Positions 35,636-45,743 are shown, numbered from the stretch's first letter. The stretch: DNA of 64,000 nucleotides from Sphingomonas sp. J315 (GCF_024666595.1 NZ_CP088296.1:3090501-3154500), one strand, 5' to 3'. A program made the numbers and translations. Notes: generated by a model from the letters alone, not told the origin.

Positions 35636-37717
35636 TTAGCCAATCGTGCCGAGCGCGCGCACCCGGGCGCGGGCATGGATCTCGTTCTGCGACAGGACGA
35701 CGGTCGCAGGGCGGACACGCTCGATCACGCTGCGAACGAACGGTCGGATCGTGGGATTGGTGAGGAGGCAGGGAATTTCCCCGCTGTTCGCCATCCGGTC
35801 ATAGGTGTCGCGGACCGCAACGATGAAGCCCTGAAGCATCGACGGCGGCATCGCGAGGTGGCGCTCGTCGCCCATGCCCAGGATGTTCTCCGCGAATGCG
35901 GCATCCCATTCGGGCGACAGGGTCAGAATCGGGATCGAACCATCGCGCGCCTGATGCGCCGAGATCTGGCGGGCGAGCCGTGCGCGGACATGTTCGGTGA
36001 TCTGCGTCAGATTCTGGGTGATCGGCGCGGCTTCAGCGATACCCTCAAGGATCGTCGGCACATCGCGGATCGACACGCCTTCGCCGAGAAGATTCTGCAG
36101 GATACGCTGCACGCCCGAGATCGAGATGCGCGCCGGGATGATCTCTGCGACCAGCTTGGCCGAGTCGGTATGGACCTCGTTGAGCAGCTTCTGCACCTCG
36201 GTGTAGCTCAGCATATCGGCGATATTGTCCTTGACCAGTTCGGTCAGGTGCGTGGTGATGATCGTGCCCGCATCGACGACGGTGAGGCCTCGGAATCCCG
36301 CTTCCTCGCGCAGCTCGCGGTCGATCCAGAGCGCAGGCAGGTTGAACACCGGCTCGCGCGTCGGCTCGCCTGGAATGCCCGCCGGGCCTTCGCCGGGGTT
36401 GATCACCAGCAGACGATCGAGCCGGATCTCGCCGCGCGCCGCCTCGGTCTCCTTGATGTAGATGATGTACTGGTTCGCCTGCAGCCCCATATTGTCGATG
36501 ATGCGGACCGAGGGGAGGACGAAGCCATATTCGGTCGCCATCTGGCGGCGCAGCGCGCGGACCTGATCGTCGAGGCGCGGTTCGCGCGCTGCGTCATTGA
36601 TGATCGGGAGCAGGCCATAGCCGATCTCGATCCGCACCGCGTCGATCGCGAGCGTGCGCGAGATAGGCTCCTCCACGACCGCAGCGGCTTCGGCTTCCTC
36701 GACCTGCGCCATTCGCTCGGCAACGCGGGCGCGCTCCTTGGCCTTCTTCGATAGATACCACGCGGCATAGCCCGATGCTGCCGCAAAGGCGAAGAATGGG
36801 ATGAACGGCAGGCCCGGCATCAGCGCAAGCAGGCCCATCAGCACCGCGACCATGCCGAATGCCTGCGGGTAGCGACCGAGCTGCTCGCCCAGCGCCGCGC
36901 CAGTCTTGCCCGCCTGGCTACCCTTCGACACCAGCAGGCCGGCTGCTGTCGAGACGATCAGCGCGGGGATCTGGCTAACCAGGCCATCGCCGACGGTCAG
37001 GAGCGTGTAGCTCTGGAAGGCGGTGCCGAAATCGACGCCATGGATTGCGACGCCGATGATCAGGCCGACGATCACATTGATCGCGGTGATCAGCAGGCCG
37101 GCGATCGCATCGCCCTTCACGAATTTCGATGCACCGTCCATCGAACCGAAGAAGCCGCTCTCGGCCTCAACTTCGCTTCGGCGCGCGCGCGCCTGTTCCT
37201 CGGTGATCATGCCGGCTGACAGGTCGGCGTCGATTGCCATCTGCTTGCCGGGCATCGCGTCGAGGCTGAAGCGCGCGGCCACTTCGGCGATGCGTCCTGC
37301 ACCCTTGGTGATCACGACAAAGTTGATGACCACCAGAATCGCGAAGATGGTGAGGCCGATCACCATCTGCCCGCCGATCAGAAAGTCGCCGAACGCCGCG
37401 ATCACGCCGCCCGCCGCATGCGGCCCTTCATGCCCGTGCGACAGGATCAGGCGGGTCGAGGCCAGGTTGAGACCGAGGCGCAGCATCGTCGCAATCAGCA
37501 GGATTGTCGGGAAGGACGACAGCTGGAGCGGCTTTTCGATGAACAGCGCGGTCATCAGGATCATCGCCGACAGCGTGATCGAGAGCGCAAGCCCAAGGTC
37601 GAGTAGCCAGCCCGGCATTGGCAGGATCAGCATGCCGATAATCGAGATGACGCCGACCGCCAGCGCGATGTCGCGCGTTGCGCCGATACGGGTCAGGAAA
37701 GCAGAGATCGAGTCCAT
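35636..37717 (-). CDS. flhA: Flagellar type III export gate protein
   Basis: 693 residues, the usual FlhA length. Eight N-terminal helices with the FHIPEP-family signature region MLRLGLNLASTRLIL, KGAGRIAEVAARFSLDAMPG, DADLSAGMITEEQARARR, then a cytoplasmic domain with GFRGLTVVDAGTIITTHLTE and AKLVAEIIPARISISGVQRI. Nonameric export gate of the flagellar secretion system. Confidence 0.96.
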   Translation of the reverse strand: MDSISAFLTRIGATRDIALAVGVISIIGMLILPMPGWLLDLGLALSITLSAMILMTALFIEKPLQLSSFPTILLIATMLRLGLNLASTRLILSHGHEGPHAAGGVIAAFGDFLIGGQMVIGLTIFAILVVINFVVITKGAGRIAEVAARFSLDAMPGKQMAIDADLSAGMITEEQARARRSEVEAESGFFGSMDGASKFVKGDAIAGLLITAINVIVGLIIGVAIHGVDFGTAFQSYTLLTVGDGLVSQIPALIVSTAAGLLVSKGSQAGKTGAALGEQLGRYPQAFGMVAVLMGLLALMPGLPFIPFFAFAAASGYAAWYLSKKAKERARVAERMAQVEEAEAAAVVEEPISRTLAIDAVRIEIGYGLLPIINDAAREPRLDDQVRALRRQMATEYGFVLPSVRIIDNMGLQANQYIIYIKETEAARGEIRLDRLLVINPGEGPAGIPGEPTREPVFNLPALWIDRELREEAGFRGLTVVDAGTIITTHLTELVKDNIADMLSYTEVQKLLNEVHTDSAKLVAEIIPARISISGVQRILQNLLGEGVSIRDVPTILEGIAEAAPITQNLTQITEHVRARLARQISAHQARDGSIPILTLSPEWDAAFAENILGMGDERHLAMPPSMLQGFIVAVRDTYDRMANSGEIPCLLTNPTIRPFVRSVIERVRPATVVLSQNEIHARARVRALGTIG

Positions 37718-37730
37718 GATTCAGCTTTCG

Positions 37731-39017
37731 TCAGGTTGCCGGGACGACGGCGATGCCGGCCTCGACAAAGGCTTTGAGCTTGTTGCGCATCGTGCGCACC
37801 GAAATGCCCAGGATCTGCGAGGCCGAAGTGCGGTTGCCCTGGCACCGCTCCAGCGTTTCGAGGATCAGCTGGCGTTCGACTTCCTCGACCGTCTGGCCGA
37901 CGAACGACGCGATCAGCGGCTTGCCCGCCGCCGAAGCGGGCGGCGCGAGCCGCGACCCGTCGGCGAGCACGATCGCCTCCGGCCCGATATAGCCGTCGGG
38001 CGAGAGCAACACCGCGCGGTGCATCGCATCCTGCAGTTCGGCGACATTGCCCGGCCATTCATAGCTGGTCAGCAGCGTTTCGGTCGCCGGGTCGATCAGC
38101 GGCGAGGGCAGGCACTGCATCGCCGCGAAGCGCGCTGCGAAGGTCGCTGCGAGCAGGCGGATGTCGCCGCCGCGCGCGCGCAGCGGCGGCAGCGCGACGG
38201 TGGCAAGCGCGAAGCGGGCGAGCAGGTCGCTGCGAAACTGTCCCGCATCGACAAGAGCGGCCAGGTCGCGACGCGTGCTGGCGATGACGTTGGGCGCACC
38301 CGGCGCGGTCATTGTCTTCAGCACGCGCAGCTGAAGCGGGGCGGGAAGGCGGTCGATGTCGCGGATGAACAGCGTGCCGCCGGTCGCGGTCGAAAAGGCG
38401 CCACGACGACCAGCCAGCGCGCCTTCGAACGCTCCCGCTGCATGTCCGAACAGTTCGGATTCAAGAACGTCGGCGGCGACGCCGTTGCATTCGACGGTGA
38501 TGAACCCGCTGCGGCCCGACGCGGCGTGGGTGGCGTGCGCGACGCGCTCCTTACCCGTGCCGCGCTCGCCGCTGATCAGGATCGGGGCGTGCGCCGGTGC
38601 CATTGCGCGGGCGAACTCCAGCGCGCGCAGCCAGCTAGGATCTTCGCCCACCATCGGCGCGAAATCGGCCTGTGCCATCTGCGCGATGGCAGCGGCGATC
38701 AGCTCGCGGTCGGGGGGCAGGGGAATGTAGTCGCGCGCGCCGGCGCGGATCGCGGCGACCGCGCGCTCGGCCGGGGCGTCGATGCCACAGGCGAGGACGG
38801 GCACCGCGAACCGCTCGACGATCAGCGCGCGCATGAAACTCGGCACGTCGCTGTCGACGTCGATCATCACCAGCCCCGCGCCGGTCTCGCGCAGGTGCAC
38901 AAGCGCTTCGGTCGCCGTCTCGGCGATCATCACCTCGGCACCTAGGCTTTGCGCCATGCGCGCGGCCTCGCCGAACGGACCGCTGCTGGCACCGACGATC
39001 ATCAGGCGAAGCTGCAT
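37731..39017 (-). CDS. FlbD-like sigma-54-type flagellar regulator with altered GAFTGA loop
   Basis: 428 residues: receiver-like N-terminus, AAA+ central domain and a Fis helix-turn-helix (CQGNRTSASQILGISVRTMR). Walker A is GERGTGKERVA and Walker B-like GGTLFIRDIDRL. The loop contacting sigma-54, normally GAFTGA, is GAFEGA (in HAAGAFEGALAGRRGAF), replacing the Thr considered critical in sigma-54 activators. Receiver phosphorylation residues also look degenerate (VMIDVDSDVP). In Caulobacter FlbD activates and represses class III/IV flagellar operons with FliX, and a fliX gene lies at 49956. It may work mainly as a repressor or via another sigma factor (inference). Confidence 0.85.
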   Translation of the reverse strand: MQLRLMIVGASSGPFGEAARMAQSLGAEVMIAETATEALVHLRETGAGLVMIDVDSDVPSFMRALIVERFAVPVLACGIDAPAERAVAAIRAGARDYIPLPPDRELIAAAIAQMAQADFAPMVGEDPSWLRALEFARAMAPAHAPILISGERGTGKERVAHATHAASGRSGFITVECNGVAADVLESELFGHAAGAFEGALAGRRGAFSTATGGTLFIRDIDRLPAPLQLRVLKTMTAPGAPNVIASTRRDLAALVDAGQFRSDLLARFALATVALPPLRARGGDIRLLAATFAARFAAMQCLPSPLIDPATETLLTSYEWPGNVAELQDAMHRAVLLSPDGYIGPEAIVLADGSRLAPPASAAGKPLIASFVGQTVEEVERQLILETLERCQGNRTSASQILGISVRTMRNKLKAFVEAGIAVVPAT

Positions 39018-39019
39018 GA

Positions 39020-39379
39020 TCAGCCGTCCTGGCGCACGATTTCGGTGAGCGTCACGCCGAGTGCGTGGTCGACCAGCATCACTTCGCCGCGCGCTACCAG
39101 CCGGTTGTTGACATAGACGTCGACCGGCTCGCCGACGCGGCGGTCGAGTTCGAGCACCATGCCAGACTTCATCCGGATCAGCTCGCCGACCGGCACGCGG
39201 GCGCGACCGAGCACCGCCTGAACGCGCACCGGGACTTCGTTGACGGCGGACAGCGAGGTGCCGTTGCCGAGTTCGGCGGAAGGGCCGTCGAGATCGAATT
39301 CCTCGAACGATGGCGGCGTGTCGGTTTCGATCATCGCACCGGGCTCGGGGCTGCTGAACGGGTCGCCGGTTTCGGACAT
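39020..39379 (-). CDS. fliN: Flagellar motor switch protein FliN
   Basis: 119 residues from ATG 39379 (GGAG seven bases upstream; ATG 39394, overlapping the fliF stop, is an alternative). Acidic N-terminal tail, then the SpoA/C-ring domain: VNEVPVRVQAVLGRARVPVG, LIRMKSGMVLELDRRVGEPV, DVYVNNRLVARGEVMLVD, GVTLTEIV. Forms the bottom of the C ring. Lies between fliF and the FlbD-like gene; a second, shorter paralogue is at 53464. Confidence 0.93.
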   Translation of the reverse strand: MSETGDPFSSPEPGAMIETDTPPSFEEFDLDGPSAELGNGTSLSAVNEVPVRVQAVLGRARVPVGELIRMKSGMVLELDRRVGEPVDVYVNNRLVARGEVMLVDHALGVTLTEIVRQDG

Positions 39380-39390
39380 CGGGGTCTCCA

Positions 39391-41010
39391 TCATGCGTTC
39401 ATCCACTGGCGGATCACTGCGGTCGCTTCAGGCGCGTTGCCGGCGACCATGTCGCCCACCTTGCGCAGATGCGACGCCTTGATCTGGCCATCGACATTGT
39501 TGAGCTGGACATCGTGGTCGAGCAGCGGGACGTCGGGCTTTGTGCCCTGCATCGCCTCCAGCTGCTTGAGTGCCTCGGGGTCGCCATCGGCGGCCTGCTG
39601 CGCGATGGCCAGCATCTCGGCATTCTTGTCGCTCGGCAGCATCGGCGGTGCGGCGGGATCGCCCGCCGCCTCCTTGTTGGCACGCGAGCGGAGCATGCGC
39701 AGCACGATCAGGCCGATCGCGCCGACCAGCAGGATCTTGAGCAGTCCAACCACCTGGTCCGACGTGAAGTAAGAGTACCAGCTGGACTGCGCATCGGCCG
39801 GTTCCGCAGGGGCGGCAAAGGCCAGGCTTTCGACCACGACGCTGTCGCCGCGCTCGGTGTCGATGCCCACGGCATTCTCGACCAGCCGGGTCAGCTGCGC
39901 CTTGCGCGCTTCGGGCAGGCCGGCCGCACCGCCGTCGATGGTGACCGCGACCGACAGGCGGGTCAGCTTGCCCGGTTCGCGCGTGACGATGCTGCGGGTC
40001 GAGCTGTTGGCATAGGTCGTGTCTTCGGAGTTTTCCTTGCGCGCCTGCTGGCTGGTCTGGCCACCCGCCGCGCCGACCGGCTGCTGCTGCGCCTCGGGCA
40101 ACTGGTTGCCGACGGTGACGGCCTGTTCTTCGTTGTTCTCGCGGCTCTGATCGTCGCTCTCGACCGTCACCTGGCGTGCGATCACCTGCTTGTCGGGATC
40201 ATAGACGTTGGATTCCTCGCGGGTCGCGTCGCGATCAATCTGTGCGGCGACTTCGGCGCGGACCTTGCCCTGGCCGACGACGGGCTCGAGCAGCGCGATG
40301 ATTTCCTCGCGCATCTTCGCCTCGATCTGTGCCTGGCGCTCGTCGACGCTGCCGCCGCCTGCCGCGCCCTGTTCGCCCGCGCGAGCAAGCAACGCACCCG
40401 ACTGGTCGACGATTGACACCGATTCGGGCGACAATTCGGGAACGGCGGAGGAAACAAGGTAGCGGATCGCCTGAATCGTTTCGGCGGGCAGGCGGCCCTT
40501 GGTCTTGACCGTGACCGATGCGGTCGCCGCGCGTGCCTCGGCGGCGAACATTGCGCGCTCGGGCATGACGATATGGACGCGCGCGCCCGACACCGCATCG
40601 AGGCTCTGGATCGAGCGGACAAGCTCGCCCTCGATTGCGCGGGTTTCGTTCATCTTGGCGCGGCTCGCCGAAACGCCGAACGGCTGTTCCTGGTCGAGCA
40701 CTTCATAGCCGATCTTGCCGCCCAGCTTCTCGCCGGCCATCGCCATGCGCAGCTCGGCGAGCTTGTCGACCGGTGCCATCACGGCGGTGCCGTCGGCGGA
40801 CAGTTCGAAGGGGACGTTCTGCGACTTGAGCTTTTCGGTGATCGCAGCTGCGGCCGAGGGATCAAGATCGGTGTAGAGGAACCCCATGGTGGTGTTCTCG
40901 CCACGCAGCGCGACCATCGCCAGCGCCGCCATGATCAATGCCGCGACGCCGCCCATGATGATGAGCCGCTTGGCCCCCAATTGCGCGATCAGCCCTTTAA
41001 CCTGCTCCAA
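39391..41010 (-). CDS. fliF: Flagellar MS-ring protein
   Basis: 539 residues. Two membrane helices (RLIIMGGVAALIMAALAMVAL near the start, VVGLLKILLVGAIGLIVLRML near the end) enclose the ring-building motifs: YTDLDPSAAAAITEKLKSQN, NETRAIEGELVRSIQSLD, ARVHIVMPER and the C-terminal FliG-binding tail. TTG 41010 is chosen because AGGG lies about eight bases upstream and no good ATG exists. Preceded by a terminator and its own promoter-like region. Confidence 0.93.
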   Translation of the reverse strand: MEQVKGLIAQLGAKRLIIMGGVAALIMAALAMVALRGENTTMGFLYTDLDPSAAAAITEKLKSQNVPFELSADGTAVMAPVDKLAELRMAMAGEKLGGKIGYEVLDQEQPFGVSASRAKMNETRAIEGELVRSIQSLDAVSGARVHIVMPERAMFAAEARAATASVTVKTKGRLPAETIQAIRYLVSSAVPELSPESVSIVDQSGALLARAGEQGAAGGGSVDERQAQIEAKMREEIIALLEPVVGQGKVRAEVAAQIDRDATREESNVYDPDKQVIARQVTVESDDQSRENNEEQAVTVGNQLPEAQQQPVGAAGGQTSQQARKENSEDTTYANSSTRSIVTREPGKLTRLSVAVTIDGGAAGLPEARKAQLTRLVENAVGIDTERGDSVVVESLAFAAPAEPADAQSSWYSYFTSDQVVGLLKILLVGAIGLIVLRMLRSRANKEAAGDPAAPPMLPSDKNAEMLAIAQQAADGDPEALKQLEAMQGTKPDVPLLDHDVQLNNVDGQIKASHLRKVGDMVAGNAPEATAVIRQWMNA

Positions 41011-41054
41011 GCGGCACCCTATCAGCGACCCGGGACGGCATGTCCCTCGGATCA

Positions 41055-41060
41055 ATTATA
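41055..41060 (-). promoter_or_regulatory. -10-like TATAAT upstream of fliF
   Basis: TATAAT on the minus strand, 45 bases before the fliF start, with a dyad (41074-41088) covering the -35 position and no good -35 hexamer. Confidence 0.4.
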
Positions 41061-41073
41061 GATGCGTCGCGGG

Positions 41074-41088
41074 CGGCAGGTTTTGCCG
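41074..41088. promoter_or_regulatory. Dyad CGGCA-N5-TGCCG at the fliF promoter
   Basis: On the minus strand CGGCA-AAACC-TGCCG, with a related half site CGGCAATTTTTTCC just upstream. The same GGCA-N5-TGCC pattern occurs twice in the flgC-fliN2 intergenic region. It resembles the CGGCAAA core remembered for Caulobacter FlbD-binding (ftr) sites. Confidence 0.5.
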
Positions 41089-41159
41089 GTGGGAAAAAAT
41101 TGCCGAGTGGGTTTCGGACCGGTGCCGCACCTCATCCAGCGGAGTTGTCTCGAAGCAAA

Positions 41160-41190
41160 AACGCCCCCGGACGGGGGAGTCCGGGGGCGT
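41160..41190 (-). terminator. Strong hairpin terminator between fliH and fliF
   Basis: ACGCCCCCGGA / TCCGGGGGCGT stem with an eight-base loop, followed on the minus strand by TTTTTG. It separates fliG-fliH from fliF and the downstream genes. Confidence 0.85.
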
Positions 41191-41250
41191 TCGAATGCGG
41201 AGGGGGCCGGGCAGGGGAGCCGAGCCGTCCGACACATTAAGTATAGAGGA

Positions 41251-41931
41251 TCAGGCCGCCTTCCTGTCGTCGACGGGAAAAAGATTGTTGAGTTCGTGCA
41301 GCACTGCGGCTTCGCGCATTCCCCGGTCGAGCACCATCCCGCCCTCGTCCCATTCGATCCGCGCGTCACCAGGCGCCAGGGTCGCGTCATGGGTGACGTG
41401 CAGGTTGAGGCGGCGGCGGTCATTGGCCTGGCGGTCCGCGATCCGCTCCTCGATCTGCACGGCCATGTCGGGGTGAACGCGCACGATCAATTCGGTTCCG
41501 CGTGCGACCTGCGCCAGCGCGCGGCCAATCGCGTCGTCGATTGCCTGGGCGGGAGAGGCGAGCAACGGATGACCGGCAAGATGTTGTGCCACCGTCAGCA
41601 CCAGTTCGGCGGCCTCGCGCGCGGTGTCCGCTCGGAAACCGGCGCGCTCCTCGACCATGCCCTCCACTTCTGAATGGAGCGCGTCCATCGCAGCGAGCAG
41701 CGCGGTCTCGCGATCCGACCGGGCGGCGTCCATTCCCGCCTGAAAGGCGTCGGCGCGCGCCCGCGCCAACTCTTCATTCTGCATCTTGCGCAAATGCGCC
41801 AGCTCGTCCTCAAGCGACTCGATCTTGATGACCAGCGAGATCGTGTCGTCATGTTCGACGGTGCGGTTGACCTCGCGCGCGGTGAACACGCGGTCGAAGC
41901 CGAAGGGCCGGGTGCTGAAAGACATATCCAT
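41251..41931 (-). CDS. fliH: Flagellar export ATPase regulator FliH
   Basis: 226 residues: long helical N-terminal part (SLEDELAHLRKMQNEELARA with AxxxG-like spacing), then AAELVLTVAQHLAGHPLLAS and the FliH/HrpE domain VRVHPDMAVQIEERIADRQA. ATG 41931 is preferred (AGGTG seven bases upstream) over GTG 41940. Follows fliG by ten bases. The partner ATPase FliI is not in the window. Confidence 0.88.
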   Translation of the reverse strand: MDMSFSTRPFGFDRVFTAREVNRTVEHDDTISLVIKIESLEDELAHLRKMQNEELARARADAFQAGMDAARSDRETALLAAMDALHSEVEGMVEERAGFRADTAREAAELVLTVAQHLAGHPLLASPAQAIDDAIGRALAQVARGTELIVRVHPDMAVQIEERIADRQANDRRRLNLHVTHDATLAPGDARIEWDEGGMVLDRGMREAAVLHELNNLFPVDDRKAA

Positions 41932-41941
41932 GGGGCGCACC

Positions 41942-42973
41942 TCAGATGATCATCGTGTCGTCGCTCTTGGGATCGACCAGCACGATCTCCCCCATATCGG
42001 CGAGGTTCTTGGCAAGGCGGACCAAGGCAGTCTGTGCCTCTTCGCAATCGCGCGCGCGCACCGGTCCCATCGAGGACATGTCCTCGCGCAGCAGCTTTGC
42101 CGAGCGTTCAGTCATCGTGGAGAAGAACAGCGAGCGGATATTCTCCGGCGCGCCCTTCAGCGCCAGCGCCATCTGACGCTTGTCGGCCTGGCGGACGATG
42201 ACCGCGATCGACGCGGGCAACAGGCCGCCCAGATCCTCGAAGGTGAACATCAGCGATCGGATACGGTCCGCGGAATCGGGTGAGCGACCGTCGAGCGCGG
42301 AGAGCATGCTTTCCTCGGTTGAGCGATCCATCGCATTGAAGATCTCGGCCATCGCTTCATGCGGGTCGCGGCGCTGGGCGCGGGCGAAGTTGGCCATGAA
42401 TTCGGTCTTCAGCGTCGCCTCGACCTGCGCCAGAACTTCCTTCTGCACCGTTTCCATGCGCAGCATTCGTTGCACCACGTCGACCGCGATGTCGCGCGGC
42501 AGCGCGCCGAGCACGCGCGCTGCATGGTCGGACTTCAGCTTGGACAGGATGACGGCGATGGTCTGGGGATATTCGTTGCGCAGATATCCAGCCAGCACGC
42601 CTTCGTTGACGTTGGACAGCTTGTCCCACATCGTCCGGCCCGACGGACCACGGATATCCTCCATGATCTCCTTGACCCGGTCGGAATCGAGCACGCTGTT
42701 GAGCAGCCGTTCGGTCGTCTCGTAGGAGCCGTGGCACGAGGTCATCGACGACATTTCGGCCTGGAACTGGTTGAGCAGGTGTTCGACCAGGTTCGACGGG
42801 ATCCGGCCGAGCTGCGACATGCTCTGCGACAGCTCCTTAACCTCGTCGATCGACAGCTGTTCCCAGATCGGGGCGCCGTGTTCCTGGCCGAGCGCCAGCA
42901 TCAGCGCGGCGGCACGCTCGCGCATGTTCAACCGCTTAAATTCTGGCGGTTCCACGACCGGAGTCATCATCAT
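41942..42973 (-). CDS. fliG: Flagellar motor switch protein FliG
   Basis: 343 residues. Landmarks: MRERAAALMLALGQEHGAPI, the EYPQTIAVILSKLKSDHAAR middle domain, and the C-terminal torque helix FTFEDLGGLLPASIAVIVRQ with ADKRQMALALKGAPENIRSL. Start is ATG 42973 (AGGGGA eight bases upstream) rather than ATG 42991. First gene of a minus-strand unit, divergent from the FlaEY-like gene over about 100 bases. Confidence 0.95.
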   Translation of the reverse strand: MMMTPVVEPPEFKRLNMRERAAALMLALGQEHGAPIWEQLSIDEVKELSQSMSQLGRIPSNLVEHLLNQFQAEMSSMTSCHGSYETTERLLNSVLDSDRVKEIMEDIRGPSGRTMWDKLSNVNEGVLAGYLRNEYPQTIAVILSKLKSDHAARVLGALPRDIAVDVVQRMLRMETVQKEVLAQVEATLKTEFMANFARAQRRDPHEAMAEIFNAMDRSTEESMLSALDGRSPDSADRIRSLMFTFEDLGGLLPASIAVIVRQADKRQMALALKGAPENIRSLFFSTMTERSAKLLREDMSSMGPVRARDCEEAQTALVRLAKNLADMGEIVLVDPKSDDTMII

Positions 42974-43077
42974 CGTTATAGTCCCCTGCATTTATTCGTG
43001 GTTAACCCGTCGGGATCGCGCACGACCCCTCTATTATGGACTCGAAAGGGGGTTCCCGGTCGCGTGAGGACAGCAAG

Positions 43078-45739
43078 ATGAACATCAATTCGGGATTGGC
43101 AGGGTTGACCCTGCTGGGTGCCGATACGAGCTGGTTTTCGGCGTCGGGGGGCCTGACGATCGAGAGCAAGGCCGTACGTGAGGCCAAGGCCCAGTTCACC
43201 TTGCCCGAAACGACGCCGCCCTGGCGTCAGGCCGGCCCCTCGGGCTCGATTTCGACCCAGGTCGCCGAAATCCGCCGTCTTGCCACGATCATCGACAAGC
43301 CGCTGACCGGCCACCGCGCGCTGCCCACCGATGTCCAGACCGCGTTTACGACCTGGAAGGCGCTCGACCGGCTCAACCTTCTCGCCGAGACAGCTGCCAA
43401 GCCGGGGTTGAGCGCGAAGGAGCGAACGCAACTCGCCACGACCTTCGCCAAGGGGCTGGCCGATCTCCAGACCTATATGGGCACGGCGCCATCCGATAAG
43501 TTGGAGCTGTCGTTCGGCCAGCCGGTGCGGCGTGCCGACAGCGCGGCCGTGGTGCCGGGTACCGATCGGCTGAGCGTCAGCGTCACCGGCAAGGGCGTCG
43601 TCGCGAAACGCGATGAGGTGCTGTCGCAAATGTCGGGGACCGAGCGGTTCCGGGTGACGCTGGAGCGCGGCAGCTCGATCGACACGGTGGTGATCGACCT
43701 GGGTACGTTGCCCGAGCCGCCGACGCTCGACAGCATCGCCAATCTCGTCAACCAGGCGATCGCCAACATTCCGATGCGCGATGCCAATGGCGATGTCGTG
43801 CTCGACACCAATGGCGACCCGACCCCCAAATGGAAGGTCAGTTTCGAGCCGAAGAAGACCGAAGACGGCTGGGCGATGAGCATCAACCGTCAGGGGCTGG
43901 AGACGGTGTCGATCGATCAGGTCGACGCCCCAGACCTCGCTGATCGTTGCCACCGGCCGCACGGGACTCGAAACACCGACCGCCGCGCGCGTGTTGCGCA
44001 TCGACGATCCCGAAGCGGCGATGACCAACAAGACGCTGGCAACGATCGAGGCGAAGGATCGCCTGACGACCAAGGCGGTGGCGACCACCACCGACGCCAT
44101 TGCGACCGATGCCGATGGCTTTGCCTATGTCGTCGGCACCGCGTCGGGCGATCTCGACGAACTGCGGGCCGCCGGGACGCAGGATCTGTACCTCACCAAG
44201 ATGGACAGCCTCGGCAATGTTGTCTGGCAACGCGCTTTGGGTGCCGCCGACAGCGCCTCGGGCGCGGCAGTCACGGTGGCGGAAAATGGCGATGTGGTCG
44301 TCGCCGGCACTGTGTCAGGCAATTTCGACGGGACCAGCGCCGACGCGGATATGCTCGTTGCGCGCTATGGCAGCAATGGCGACGAGATGTTCGCCAGCCG
44401 CATCCGATCGGTTGGTGAGGATCGCGCGACCAGCATCGCGATCGCCGACGACGGCGCGATCCTGGTCGGCGGGCGCGCGGGGCAGGGCGGGGGCGACGCC
44501 TTTGTCGCCCGGCTCAGCGGCACCGGCGCGGTGAGCGCGCGGGTCAAGCTCCCCGGCGCCGGGGACGAGAGCATCACGGCAATGGCGATGACCGCCGATG
44601 GCCGCCTCGCTGCCCTCACCAAGGAAGGCGCGACTTCGAAGCTGCATTTCCTCGACCCCGCAAATCCCGCGACCGTCCTGGGTACGGTGGATCTGGGTAC
44701 CGCCGACGCGCGTGCCATCGCGATTGCGCCCGACGGATCGATCGCGATCGGCGGGACGACGCTTTCGGCGCTGCCCGGAGCGCAGGTCAACGGCACCAGC
44801 GGTGGCCGCGACGGTTTTGTCGCGCGTCTCGCCGCAGACGGATCGGGCATGGCGGTGACCTATCTCGGCACTGCGGGCAACGAACAGGTCGACAGCGTCG
44901 CCTTTTCCAATGGCAAGCTTTATGTGGGCGGTCGTACCACCGGCGATCTCGGCGGGACGCGCAGCGGTCCGACTGATGGCTTCGTCGCGCGGATCGATCC
45001 GGCGACGGGCGGAATCGAGAAGATCACCCAGTTCGGCCAGCCGACCTTGCGCACCGAACCGGTCCGCCTCGCCGCCTCACAGGGCGGGACGAGCAAAGTC
45101 GATGCCCTCGGCTTCGGGCGCGGTGTGGCCACCCCCGACGGGTCGCTCAAGCTCACTACCGGGACCAGCCTGCGCGCGGGTGACAGCTTCCAGATGCGCG
45201 TCGCCGGTGGCGTCCTGCGCACGATCACGATCGGCAAGGACGAAACGCTGACCACGCTGGCCGACAAGGTGCGCAAGATCACCGGGGCCAAGGCGCTGGT
45301 GACCACGCCCAGAAAGGACGATGGCGCGATGCTGCGCGTTTCGCCCAAGGCGGGGGTCGATATCGAGTTTATCGCCGGTCCGGCGGGCCGCGACGCGCTC
45401 GAAAAGCTCGGCCTTCCCGCCGCACGCGTATCGGGCATGGAACCGCTCGACCCCAAGGGGCCGCGGGTGCGCCCGGGCGGCAGCTTTGGCCTTGGCCTCA
45501 ATCCGTCGCTGTCGATCGCCGACACCAAGTCCGCGAAAGAGACGCTCGCCAAGCTCAAATCCGCGCTGTCCATGTCCCAGACGGGTTATCGCTCGCTATA
45601 TTGGGATGATACCAAGCTCGCGATGGTCGAGGGCGCCCGAAAGGGCGGAAGCACCGCGCGCGAACAGGCGCAGCTCGCCAACTACCAGGCGGCGCTGAGT
45701 CGGCTCGGCTCCGGTCCCTCGACTTCCATAGGGTTCTGA
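43078..45739 (+). pseudogene. FlaEY-like flagellar protein with beta-propeller repeats, frameshifted
   Basis: About 887 residues once joined. N-terminal helical region, then SBBP-type propeller repeats (DGFAYVVGTASGDLDELRAA, DLYLTKMDSLGNVVWQRALG, GDVVVAGTVSGNFDG, DGFVARIDPATGGIEKITQFG), and a C-terminal flagellin-hook-like module (GDSFQMRVAGGVLRTITIGK, ETLTTLADKVRKITGAKALV). I associate this layout with the Caulobacter regulatory protein FlaEY, from memory. GAGG eight bases before ATG 43078. The frames join if one C is removed from 43928-43931 (VDAQTSLIVATGRTGLETPT). Only five bases before flgB, so co-transcribed. Confidence 0.7.
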
Positions 45740-45743
45740 AACC

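Noticed and set aside
34163..36754. 863-codon open frame antisense to fliK and flhA
   Set aside because: Arg-rich shadow without domains; flhA on the other strand is unambiguous.
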